Shown here piece by piece: positions 1-9,612 of a DNA stretch of 64,000 nucleotides. The notes under the pieces were generated by a model, which searched no databases, was not told where the DNA came from, and worked only from the letters and a program-made list of their open reading frames with translations. The stretch's first letter is position 1. Each line of letters opens with the position of its first letter. Made by a program: the position numbers and the translations under genes. Source of the stretch: Dastarcus helophoroides (taxonomy: Eukaryota > Arthropoda > Insecta > Coleoptera > Bothrideridae); contig CM053331.1 in NCBI GenBank assembly GCA_028583605.1, forward strand, positions 9,780,857 through 9,844,856, read 5' to 3'.

Positions 1-1190
1 AAAGTCAACTTTGAAAATTTCGATTATTTCAAAATGTTCATCTTTATTAACAACATCAATCATTTTTCAAATTTTTGACCTTTTCTTGAAGTTTAGATAT
101 TTTGTTTTACAAATTACGTCTTATTTTCAAAATATTGAATTTTTTTTGAAAGTTTCAGCTGTTCAAAGTTCAGTTATGTTGAGTCAAAATTGTTTTTGAA
201 AATCTAACTTTTGCTCATAAAGGAAAATTTTGATTTTTTTTTAAATTCAGTTGATACTCTTTATCACCCCCTTAGGACCTGATTTTTTTAAATTGGTGAA
301 GTACGTAATTATTTATTGCTTTTATATATTCTTTAGATAGAGTTTTAAATTAAAAACCCCTTTTTTAATTTTGTTGCTTTCTAACTGTGATACTCCTTTA
401 CTCGTTGAGGGTTAATTTAGTAAAATTTGGTAAATACGTGTTCAATTTTCAAATTTCAAATATTCTTTACACAAAATTCAGGATCAGGACATGTTTTTTT
501 TTTAATTTTTTACAAACCAACTTTAATATTCCTTTTTAGCCACTTAAAGGATGAATTGTAAAAATCGGCCAAATATAAGTTGCATTATTTTTTAACAGAT
601 AACCTCCAACAAATTTTAGTTCATAAAAACGCATTATAAATTCTGTTTCATACTAATTTTAAAACTGAATTTTATTTCTTTTTACGCCCTTACGGTTTGA
701 CTTATTAAAACCAACCAAACACATGTTCAATTATAAGATTATTAGATTGTTTACACAAAACTTTATAGAATATTATAGAATGCAGTATTAACTTTGTTCC
801 GTGCTAATTGCGAAACACCATTTTACTCCCTTTTTTTATCTTTATAATATTAATATAGATCTGGTTCATAATAATTAGGCTTTTTTATTTTTATGGTGCT
901 GCTATTGTAAGGACCTGGTTTAGGCTTGATGAGGCCCTGAGCTATTTGAGATATGGGGCCAGTGTTTCGAGTGAACAAAAAAAAAACGTGCATGCCAACA
1001 ATTTTATCGACGACCTAAAGAAGGGACTTTAACCCTTTTTGGGGGCGCCCTAAAATAGTGGGGACCCTAAGCTTGTATATTTTGTACGTAAATCCAGAAC
1101 TGGCTTTTATGCTAAGTAGAAATTTTACCTTTAATGAATTTAATAATACTGAACGAATATGAGAGTTATATTATTATTATTATTATTTTT
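1..1190. other. AT-rich intergenic DNA, no gene seen
   Basis: The first 250 bases have the loose TTTTGAAAATTTCGA texture of the degenerate arrays further along. The rest is AT-rich with short homopolymers. Around 890-1100 there is a GC-richer patch (runs such as GGGGGCGCCC and GGGGACCC) of the kind often found near hAT-type non-autonomous termini, but I could not pair two ends. No reading frame here resembles a protein. Confidence 0.5.
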
Positions 1191-1218
1191 TAGGGAATCG
1201 CTTATTTTGCCCCCCACA

Positions 1219-1495
1219 TTATCTCATAATAGCCTCGTTCTTTTGAAAAATTAATTCCAGGACCTCCTTTATGGGTGTTTCCACTATTGTCTTTGGTTCA
1301 GTCAGAGCATTTCCAAAGCTGGAATGTCTCTTCCTTTCCAGAGCCTGAGATTCACATAATATGTGTAAAGGAGTTTCTTTTTTCTTTCCACACCTTCCAC
1401 AAGTAATTTTTTTTTTACATTAATTGTTGTAAGATGTTTTATTAGGTTATGGTAGGTATCTCGTAAATAGTCCATATGTCTACTTGAGCTGATTT
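1219..1495 (-). pseudogene. LINE C-terminal Cys-His tail (RNase H-type LINE)
   Basis: On the minus strand a frame reads YHNLIKHLTTINV, then a C-x2-C-x8-H-x2-C cluster (TCGRCGKKKETPLHILCE), then a basic region ending at a stop at 1219-1221. A C-x2-C-x8-H-type cluster after an HL-x(4-6) stretch is usual at the C-terminus of insect LINE polyproteins downstream of RNase H, where it probably binds RNA. The frame is the natural continuation of the RNase H remnant at 1977-2460, also minus strand. The two pieces are separated by a plus-strand LINE fragment (1515-1990). I infer one old LINE copy split by a younger insertion. No start codon or upstream domain remains in this piece. Confidence 0.6.
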
Positions 1496-1514
1496 TTGCT
1501 TAATTGTAATAGTC

Positions 1515-1990
1515 GTTTTGGAGTTCAGCCCCAAAACACACTTTAGCTTTCTTGGATTCAATTTAAAAAAGAGCGATTCGCCTAATTGATGACGAGAGTC
1601 TGACCGATTCTCTTGAAACACTAGAGCACAGGCGTATGGTTGGTGACTTCTCTTTTTTACAAGTACTAACATGGAAGATACTCGCAGAAACTAATAGGAT
1701 TGATCCCACCAAGGGCAAGATTCTTGATTCTTGTACTAGACAGTCGGAGACATCAAATTTCTGTGCGGTCCAGCTTGACAAAGTGAGGACTTCTGTCTAC
1801 GGAGACTCTTTTTTCTATAGAACTTCCAAGTTATGGAACTTGTTACCGAAAGGAATTTTCCCCAAAATTCATTACTTATCCTTGTTTAAGAAGGCAGTTC
1901 ATCGGCATCTATTCTTGTTTTCGCATCCTACTCGCAGTGCTTTGAAAGCATAATGGGGTTACTTTTTGCGAGTGGATTAAACTTTAAAAA
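1515..1990 (+). mobile_element. 5'-truncated Jockey/CR1-like LINE, 3' end
   Basis: This is the 3' terminal part of the same LINE family found at 4278-5625 and 9613-12056 (both minus). It is strongly 5'-truncated, as is usual for target-primed reverse transcription. It includes the last part of the reverse transcriptase ORF, then a short 3' UTR (TAATGGGGTTAC...GTGGATTAAACTT) and an A-run at about 1983-1989. It lies in the opposite orientation inside an RNase H-encoding LINE. No target-site duplication could be recognised. Confidence 0.7.
1516..1953 (+). pseudogene. LINE reverse transcriptase C-terminal fragment
   Basis: One frame runs from 1516 to the stop at 1951-1953 with a single internal TAA at 1564-1566, where sister copies have a Gln codon. 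The protein shows the thumb/C-terminal signature of insect Jockey/CR1-type LINE polymerases: a segment like SAPKHTLAFLDSI, then RAIRLIDDESLTDSLETLEH, a TRQSE stretch, an RTSVYGDSFFYRTSKLWNLLP block and FKKAVHRHL near the end. The catalytic palm is absent. The remaining open part after residue MVGD is 105 residues. It is a decayed remnant with no function of its own. Confidence 0.7.
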
Positions 1991-2460
1991 AAAGTTCTCT
2001 GGCTCTCTTTTCTGATGCGCCGTCAATGATCATCCGCGATTGTCTAAAGCCACTGACACCCCTCCAGTGAGTGTTGTGTTCTTTCCTTGGTAGTTTCCTT
2101 ATTACCTCTTCTGCCGCTCTGTAAGCAAGCGGAGACCTGGGTTCCGGTCCTACTGGATTAAGCTCAGCTCCCCTTTTGGCTGGAAGGTCTGCTCTTTCAT
2201 TTCCTTCAATTCCCCGATAAGTCTCAACCCATCGAAGTATAACTGTATTGTGCTGTGCCAAGTTGTTTAGCTTAACAACACAAACTTTGACGTTCTGGAG
2301 TCTATTTAATAAGTTTTCAGCGCATTTAGTGTTGCTTGGCTGTCGCTATAGATTACGATTCTCTTGTTTCCATAAGACTTCCTGATCATTGCTTTAGCAC
2401 AGGCTGTAATTGCAGTAACTTCTGCCTGAAATACAATTGCCAAAGCGAGGATGATAACTA
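1977..2460 (-). pseudogene. LINE RNase H domain remnant
   Basis: The minus strand encodes an RNase HI-like domain of a non-LTR retrotransposon. Seen in order: an AEVTAITACAKAM helix carrying the catalytic-type Glu, a strand IVIYSDSQATLNAL with the catalytic-type Asp, and, after a +1/-1 frameshift near 2300-2320, VKVCVVKLNNLAQHNTVILRWV, then GIEGNERAD with the last catalytic Asp. It is followed by GPEP and W/FRQSRM residues usual in the linker to the C-terminal Cys-His tail. In families with RNase H this domain degrades the RNA template after first-strand synthesis. The frameshift and the inserted LINE downstream (1515-1990) make it a pseudogene. The element to which it belongs differs from the RNase H-lacking family seen elsewhere in the window. 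Confidence 0.65.
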
Positions 2461-2695
2461 ACGCACAACATTTTTTTCTTTAAATCATTTACTATTTTTT
2501 CTGACCCCTCGTTGAAACACTATCAAGAAGATTACAACGCGCTTTGTGGTTTCACAATCAAGCATTATTACAATCCTGATTGTATTTTTTTTACATGGTG
2601 CTTGTTGGAGCTATTTCACAGTTTCTTTCTCTTCTTTACGTAGAAATTACATTTAGTAATATTTACAATTTCTTAGTGATTAAGTGCTACCGGAG

Positions 2696-2809
2696 CATCT
2701 GCCAGGTTCGAATTGGGTATGCCAAACTGACGAGATCCAAAAAGATCAAAACTGGGCTTTGTTTCCCAAGCGGTGCATCTGATAAATATTCAAGTCTATT
2801 GGCATATTC
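2696..2809 (+). mobile_element. Hammerhead repeat family 3, decayed copy
   Basis: Alignable with the right half of the inverted dimer at 7508-7918: both share ATACCAAACTGACGAGATCC-like sequence, then TAATAAAT.TTCAA.YCTATTGG. The hammerhead core is recognisable but damaged: CTGACGA and both GATC halves of stem II remain, whereas GAAAC has become AAAAC and the cleavage triplet GTA has become GGC. The copy runs straight into a tRNA-like repeat starting near 2810, a junction also suggested in the copy at 51186-51342. Confidence 0.6.
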
Positions 2810-2962
2810 AATTTGAATTCAGTGGCGCATTGGTAGAGCAATCGACTAGTAGTTCAAAGAGCATTTTTTGGTCACACAATACCGATATATACGGATTACA
2901 AATATAGGAATTCCAACCATTTTTCCCCAATCTTTAGTCGCTTAGCGCTCTTAGAAGTTTTG
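2810..2962 (+). repeat. tRNA-like SINE-type repeat, copy A
   Basis: The head contains TGGCGCATTGGTAGAGC (2823-2839), a close match to the D-arm/box A region of a tRNA gene, followed by an anticodon-arm-like stretch (ATCGACTAGTAGTTCAAAG). No good box B or T-arm follows, and the downstream sequence (TTTTTTGGT.ACACAATACCG ... TTAGTCGCTTAGCG) is shared with copies B (31622-31733) and C (51186-51342). Three copies with a common non-tRNA body make this a tRNA-derived SINE-like family and not a tRNA gene. Confidence 0.6.
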
Positions 2963-4277
2963 ATTTCAAAAAAAGTATATTTTGTTGGAAAGCACTTTGT
3001 CATATCTTGTTAATCTACGACAGAAAGATAAAACCTTCAGATCATGTGATCCCAAGGTAGTAGTTTTTCTATCTCTGATACTCCTAATCAGTTTTGGGCC
3101 ATTTCTGTAGACACGAATATTTCATCTTAAGAAATGCGTCTCTTGCATACATTGGTACATACAAATGTCATTGCAACTAGGAAGTAACAACGGTGATTTA
3201 AACGGGGTATCAATCTTGAATAGTTCGCTGAATGATGGATTATCAATCTCAGCCGCGATGTTAATGGATTTGTCATTTATTGTGATTCGTAATTTACAAT
3301 CATTGTTCTAGAGCTGACAGGTATGAAGTACACTAGTCCTCCATGATATACTCTGCAGGTATTACTAGACAATAGAAAGACCTCTAATCTGTAAATCGAA
3401 AAATACATCCATTATTTATTTATCTTTGCGTTTCAGTTTAATTCGGACATATGGTGAAAATCCGAAATTATATCCTAGATTTTCATTTGGTTTTTATGGA
3501 AATGCATTAGAATATATTTTAAATGACATCATACATGCAAATTTATTAATAGGATTTAAAGCGTTATCTCTGCGATATACTATAAATAGCATGGAGAGAG
3601 TCCACAGAGAGTATGATTAAAAATTAATGGCGAAATAAATGAAACTGGAGACCAGCTGTTGAATTAACACTACCAAATTACCCTATTATAGTTGTTTTAA
3701 ATTACCTTCATACGAAACTACTTCCTCTCATATTCTTGTTTTAATATTCCATAACTCAGCTTAAATACCGTCCGTTCGCGAAATATTTCCGCTCTTCTGC
3801 TTTCGACTTATTATGCTATAATATTGAATCGCTGTTGTTTTGGTGACAAAGGCAGTCCAGGTGCAAATTCGCACTAGCTGCTTTTCATTATTTAGTAGAA
3901 AGTATTCTAATTTTAGATTGTAGTAATTAAAAATCCCAGTTTCAACGGGTTACGTAAGTATTGGAATCGAAAAGTCGATCACCAGAGGAGAAAATTCATC
4001 AACAATGACGCACCTTAAAAAACCTTATATTGACAGTTAATTTTTTTAGGTTTTATACGCCATTATGCGAGCAGAGTAACGGTCGGTAGTGAACGGCCAT
4101 TTTTTAAACGACTTTTCGGATTTTTGGCTATGTCTTCTCAATTTGAGGCTTACTCCATCCTGTGGAAACACGAGAGCGCTCTCTGACGACAACTCAACCA
4201 CCCAAGGTTATGTGCCGCAACGTTTCTTTTTCAATATTTCTTCAGTAATACAGTCCACTTTCAAACAAATTCTGTAG
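2963..4277. other. Unique-looking DNA, no gene recognised
   Basis: Sequence complexity is higher than in the degenerate arrays. A 64-codon frame at 3426-3620 (plus) resembles nothing I know and is within chance for AT-rich DNA. I see no paired terminal repeats. Confidence 0.4.
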
Positions 4278-5625
4278 ACAAACAAAGGGCAACCCCATTA
4301 TGCCTTCAAAGCACTGTGAGTAGGATGCGGAAATAAGGATAGATGATAATGAACCGCTTTCTTGAAAAAGGATAGATTGTAATTTTTGAAAAAAATTCCT
4401 TTCGGTAACAAATTCCATAGGTTGGAGTTCTATAAAAAGGAGTCTTTGTAGACACAAGTCCTCGCCGTATCAAGATGGACCGCACAGGAATTTGCTGCCT
4501 CCGACTGCCTTGTATGCCTCAAAAATCTAGCTTTCGGGGGAATCAATCCTATTAATGCCTGCAAGCATCTCCCATGATAGCGCTTGTACAAAAGAGACAG
4601 GTCACCAAGCATCCGCCTTTGCTTTAGGGTATCGAGAGAATCGGTCAAACTCTCGTCATCAATTAGGCGAATCGCTTTTCTCTAAATTGAATCCAAAAGA
4701 GCTAAAGTGTGCTTTGGGCCAAACTTTAAACATGAGAACAGCATTCTAGTGTTGGCCCAATTTGAGCTTTGTATAGTGTAAGTAGCTGCTGAGATATGTA
4801 GTAATTTTGAGTTCTAAAAGGAAGGCCTAGCTTTTGAGAGGCGAACTTGGCAATGGCGCGCACATGATCGTCCCAAGAGAAGCTAGTGCTCGCATTTACT
4901 CCTAGGATAGACAGATTAGATCCCATCGGGAGGATTTTACCGTCGGTTGAAGAACACCAGATTTTTCTGCCTGGTTTTTTAAATGATGTCATGATCTTAA
5001 TTAAATATCTGTATTTGATGTTTCCTTAGTCGATCTGAAGCAGCGATGGATAATGGTTTGTCGGGGAAAAAAGATGATACCAGGCTACTATTATCTGCGT
5101 AGCTGTATATAGGATGGTAAGTTAAAGCTAAAAGATCTTTTATGTGTAACAGAAACATAGAAGGAAACAGGACAGACCCCTGAGGCATCAAAATCGCAAA
5201 TGTCTCGGATGAGATGTTATCAACGCGAAAATTGGATTACAAAAGACAGAATCCAGGAGGAAGACCATAAGATGTTGATTTGACGAGAAGAGATTGATGC
5301 CACACTCTGTCAAAGTCCTTTGAGATATCCAATGCCACAATCGTAGCCTCACCATGATTTGCCACAGCTGAGTTGCAGACATGAGTAACATATGTCAATA
5401 GATCGCCAGTTGAGCGTTAGTGTCTGAAACCGTATTGCCTATCCTAGATGATTCTGTTCTCCTCCAGATATTTGAGAATCTCGATGTTGATAACCTTTTC
5501 CATTACTTTAGATATAACGGGCAACAAAGATATAGGGCGATAGTTGTTAGCCAGATTCCTTTTTCCTTTTTTTGGACCGCACTCTAAGAGATTTCCAGAT
5601 GTTAGGAAATTCACATCTTACGACA
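4278..5625 (-). mobile_element. Jockey/CR1-like LINE, 5'-truncated
   Basis: This is a minus-strand copy of the LINE family seen at 9613-12056. Matching starts at the 3' UTR (near 4278, read as ...GCATAATGGGGTTGCCC on the minus strand) and continues upstream to about 5625, where the two copies diverge within the segment before reverse transcriptase block 1. It therefore holds the palm and C-terminal region and lacks the endonuclease. No poly(A) tail or target-site duplication was found at the 3' edge. Confidence 0.7.
4290..5600 (-). pseudogene. LINE reverse transcriptase, multiply broken
   Basis: Fragments in several minus-strand frames follow the order of a LINE reverse transcriptase. They begin with KKGKRNLANNYRPISLLPVISK (5520-5590). 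The motif A region ALDISKDFDRVWH comes next (usual form KAFDRVWH), then MPQGSVLFPSMFLLHIKDLL. The catalytic motif follows as YSYADNSS, where the second catalytic Asp of YADD is replaced by Asn. After that come SNLSILGVNASTSFSWDDHV, SQQLLTLYKAQIGPTLE and the C-terminal DSLDTLKQRR...RHTRQSE block. Stops and frameshifts separate these parts. The family copies element RNA at a nicked target; this copy cannot. Confidence 0.7.
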
Positions 5626-7340
5626 TTACATAAAATCCACTAAGAGCGAGTCGATTTCGTCCAATTAGGCTTCCACACCAACACTACGAGTTGTCAACGG
5701 ACCACACTGAACTAATTTTAATTATGTATGTATATGGAAATCTTATCAAAATGTCTTCTGTGGTAATTAAAATATTAAACATTGTCCATTTTGAAATAGA
5801 CACTTTTTTTAGTCAATAGTAACATTAATGAAACTAGTGATTGTCATAATTTTAACACCATAAAACGTCTCAAATAAAAAAAGTAAAAAAAAGCATTTAC
5901 ACATTCACAATGACTAACACAGTTTATAAGATAACACTAAAATATTAACTTCTAACGTTAACGTTCACACAAACAAGAATGGGGGAAATCTATGCTAAAA
6001 AAGTCTGTAACCACTTAAAACATAAAACTGAATACAAGAGAGTCTTCTATTAAATAGTAGGATTAGACAGGTAGTTTCTCACGGGATCAGTGTAAATCCT
6101 TATTCAAAAAGCAATCACCTTGAAAATAAGTTGGTTTACTTGTGTATAAATAAATAGCACACGTGAAACGCAAAGCGTATTCCCAGCCTTATAAACAAGT
6201 TATAAATTTCATATCTAATGGCTGCCTGGCAAATATCTAATTATCAGGGAAAGAACTGCCATTTGAACACCACACCCTTATATAAATTTCCAATATTACA
6301 GCCTGCCACAACGGTGCGCCAGTAAACTTTATAGGATATGATGGAAGTAGGAGAACATATTCCGCTTTTATTGGCTGGTTATATCACGTAAACTTTTCTC
6401 TGCAAGCGCATTTCCCGATGAAATTTTCGCATGTTTATCGAATTTTTTATTCCAAGGGATATAATAAAGTGTTCTGTCATTTAGTTGAATATTAAAGCGG
6501 TCCGAATAAATAGAGATTCTTTCAATGTAAATACTTTTTATAATCCCTTGAATTACCCATCGAACTATAAAGACAAAATTAAGTGATTTCGAGTGACGGC
6601 TGGTGATTTTTGACAGGAAGGAGGCAGATTTAAAAAATAAAATCTTACCACGGTTAATCGGTAATTACAGATTGGATTCGCTATTATAGTAGAACTATAC
6701 AAATGCATACAAAAAGTATTCCTTAAAAAAAATTATTTCTCCCCTCATTATTTATTTTTCACAACATTTTTCTTTGAAGAACAAATGAATACAAGGTTCT
6801 ACTTAAATTACACATAAGCACTTTATTCTTATAAACAAGATCTACGATAATTCAAATAAATACAGTATTTTATTACTTTCCTATTAACATTGTCTGTACC
6901 CTGCACTGTATTTTTGTTCAAGGATATCAGGGTATTGTGTAGAAGATATTTTTAATCCTTTCTAAATGTAGTCATCATTAATGTTAAAATTATATTAACT
7001 GAATTTACTGTGTCAGCAAATGTTTCAAGTAAATTCATTTCTGTCACAAATTATAGCAAATCCACGGCAGCAATAATATTCACAAAATCCGATCGTAAAT
7101 AAGTCACTTCCAGTTCTGTTTTTTTCTCTTTTGACATCGTTTCACGGAATTTGGAGTTTAAGTGGGAACCCACAAAAATTTAAAATTTCAAACCCAAGCT
7201 AGAAATGTCAAGAAAAAGAAAAAAAAAGAATCATTTTGAAATATTTCTCTAGGAGGAAAAATATTTAGCAGGTTAGATCATGAGAATTGTGAAATTAATT
7301 TGTCTAAAAGCATCACGCAACACGAATTTAAAACTGTATA
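5626..7340. other. Unique-looking AT-rich DNA, no gene recognised
   Basis: No open frame above 60 codons and no paired repeat ends. Codon-like texture is absent on both strands. It could be intergenic or intronic. Confidence 0.4.
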
Positions 7341-7554
7341 CTTAGTACTTCCCAACCAGAGGAGCCCGCCTCCCAAGGGGGACGTAAAGAGGTCATAAGA
7401 GGGCGATGGGCCAATGTGTTGGTGTTCAGACATATTTTAACTTTTTTTGAAAATACAAAAATTTTTGAAGAGTCGACTTTTTCCGGAATTTAGACTTCTT
7501 TTTAAAGATTCTATAATGTATAGACCAATAGGTTTGAACATTTATTAGATTCGA

Positions 7555-7616
7555 AGTTTGGAAACCAAATACCGGTTTCGATCTTGCTAGATCTCGTCAG
7601 TTCGGTATATCCAACT
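7555..7616 (-). ncRNA. Type I hammerhead ribozyme (left arm)
   Basis: On the minus strand the core reads CTGACGA (7594-7600), stem II GATC/GATC closed by a TAGCAA loop, GAAAC, a two-base helix III loop CG, then the cleavage triplet GTA. Helix I closes as CCGAA with TTTGG (one G-U pair) and continues past an internal loop. All conserved core bases are present (C3 U4 G5 A6 N7 G8 A9, G12 A13 A14, A15.1-U16.1, H17 = A). It mirrors the ribozyme at 7661-7722. Confidence 0.7.
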
Positions 7617-7660
7617 CGAATGCTAACAAATGTACTTGTCGGAACATTTGTTAGCATTCG

Positions 7661-7722
7661 AGTTGGATATACCAAACTGACGAGATCCAACAAGATCGAA
7701 ACCGGTATTTGGTTTCCAAACT
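7661..7722 (+). ncRNA. Type I hammerhead ribozyme (right arm)
   Basis: Core read directly: CTGACGA at 7677-7683; stem II GATC (7684-7687) with GATC (7694-7697) around CAACAA, with the canonical 10.1-11.1 G-C pair; GAAAC at 7698-7702; loop CG; cleavage triplet GTA at 7705-7707. Helix I pairs CCAAA (7672-7676) with TTTGG (7708-7712), then an internal loop (ATATA opposite TTT), then AGTTGG with CCAAACT (one bulge). The very short helix III and the helix I internal loop are those of hammerheads in Penelope-like elements and retrozymes. Predicted cleavage lies after 7707. Confidence 0.75.
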
Positions 7723-7940
7723 TCGAATCTAATAAATGTTCAAACCTATTGGTCTGTGCATTATAGAATAGAATCCTTGTCTTCTGGGAACTCTCCTAGA
7801 GAGCAACCGCTTCGCTAGGTGGCAGTGTTTTAACTGTTGGGAGTTCAGCTACCTATGATTCACTATACACGCCTGGAGGGCTGCATGAATTTGTAGTCTA
7901 GGTTGCATTCTTCTTGCATTCTTTTCAAAGTTTTTACTTT

Positions 7941-9470
7941 TTAAAATAAATGTTTACATATTTCAAAATTTCGCCTGTTCTCAAAATGTTAACTTTACAA
8001 AATTTGACAATTACTAAAACAAATTCTGTTTCTTTTGAAAACTTGGTTTTTTTTAATTTAAGTTCAAAAATTAGAACAGGATTAAAATTTTTCTAGGACT
8101 GTAGGTGAGAATTTTCAAAACCTGCACTTGTCTCGGTTATCTCAAAATTTCAATATTTTTCAAAATTTTTTCTTTTATGAAATTTCGATTTTTTTTAAGA
8201 TTTGGTCCTTTTGAAAATTTGGATACTTTTTGAAATTTCAAAATTTCAGAAATTCTGATTGCTCCGATTTCGATTCTTTTTTTTTTAATTTTCGACTTTA
8301 TTGGATTTGTCAAATTTTCTTAGAAAATTTCGACCATAAAATGTTTTCTTTTAAGGAGACATACCTTTCTCAAAATTTCTGTAACTGTTTTTTTGAAAAG
8401 CTTGATCTACTTTATGATAATTCATTTTTTTTTTAATTTCCTTTAAAGAAAATTTGCTTCCTTTACAAACTAAATTTTTAAAATTTTGACATTTCTTCAG
8501 AATTAGGTCTCTTTCAAAATATTCTACTATTTTTCAAAATTTTGAAATCTTAAAATTTACAAAATATTTCAGTTTTCATTTTTTTTTCAAATCTTCGCTT
8601 ATTTCGCTTATATCTTAAGTTTTTAGGAAAATTTCGAACTTTTACTTAAAAAATTTGACTTTTTGTTCTAATTTTCGACCCGGTTTCCAAATTATTAATT
8701 GTATTTTAAATATTACGGCTTTCGAAAAGTTTGGTATATTTTCGAAACTATCTAGTTTTGAAAATTTTTTAAAGAAAATTTCGAATTTTGCGAAAAACTG
8801 AGTCACGTATTATATTTATGATTTTTTTCAAATCTTAATTTTTTCAAAAGTTTCGCATGTTTGATTATTTTTAAATGTTTTGATCTTTTAAAATAATACC
8901 AATTATTTTAAAAATGTAGAGCTTTTACCTTTTTATAAAAATTTTGAGCTTCCTTAAAATTTTTACTCAAAAATTTGACTTTTTTTAAATTTTCACATTT
9001 TTCAATATTTCAATTTTTTCTGTAAATTTTGCTATTTTAAAAATGTTGATTGTTATAGAAAATCGATAGTTTTCAAAATTTTGACTTCAGAAAGTTTAAA
9101 ACTTTTCGTTTTTTAAAAATTTTAAATTTTTTTGAATATTGTCCAGTTTTTAAGGTTCTTTATTATCCCAAAAACTTGGATCTTTTTTTTTAAATTGCAT
9201 CTCATTTGAAATTTTTGACTATTTCTCAGTATTTTGCGATTTTAAAATATTTAATTGTTTTTAAAAAAAATTAATAATTTTTCAAACAACTATTTTTAAA
9301 ATTTCGGCTCTGAAATTTTGACTATTCTAGAAATTTGAATTTTTTTCAACATATCGCATTATTTTTCAAATGTTAAATTAAAATTTTTTATTATATTTCA
9401 ACTCTTTTGGAAATTTCGTTTTATTTAACTGTCAGCTTTAATACTAATTTTAACGGTTATTGAAAAAATT
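7941..9470 (-). repeat. Degenerate AT-rich quasi-periodic array (T-rich on plus)
   Basis: Loose repetition of words such as TTTTCAAAATTTCGACTTTTT with no fixed period; units of about 15-35 bases are recognisable only by their TTTTGAAAATTTCGA cores. Plus strand is T-rich. Short open frames here are by-products of the low-complexity sequence. A GGTTGAGAACCTCTG word at about 9522-9536 resembles a hAT-type terminus (see findings). Confidence 0.6.
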
Positions 9471-9612
9471 AAAAGGAGGACATTAAACATAATTTTGATA
9501 CTTAAGGAGGAACAAAGTAAAAAAGGTTGAGAACCTCTGATCTACTTCACGGCTTTTTTAGTTGATTTGTTAGAATTGCAGATTTAAACTCGTATTTCTT
9601 CTCTAAATTTGC

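Larger units (their letters stand above)
7508..7918 (+). mobile_element. Hammerhead repeat family 3, inverted dimer
   Basis: A 411-bp element flanked by a near-perfect 12-bp direct repeat (TTCTTTTTAAAG at 7496-7507, TTCTTTTCAAAG at 7919-7930), read as a target-site duplication. Its first ~260 bp is a head-to-head inverted repeat whose arms of about 123 bp (roughly 7511-7633 and 7644-7766) are nearly identical over a short loop. Each arm holds a type I hammerhead fold, minus strand on the left and plus strand on the right. The unpaired 3' tail (CTCCTAGAGAGCAACCGCTTCGCTAGG ends in GGTTGCATTC) is shared with the copy at 16337-16792. TSD length and the non-TIR tail suggest retrotransposition, not cut-and-paste. 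Confidence 0.75.

Noticed and set aside
848..1100. Complete hAT-type non-autonomous element suggested by GC-rich end-like words
   Set aside because: The two candidate ends do not pair over more than a few bases and no 8-bp duplication was found.
2823..2865. tRNA gene suggested by a box A-like sequence
   Set aside because: There is no paired acceptor stem, no T-arm or box B, and the downstream body is shared by two other copies, so it is a tRNA-like repeat head.
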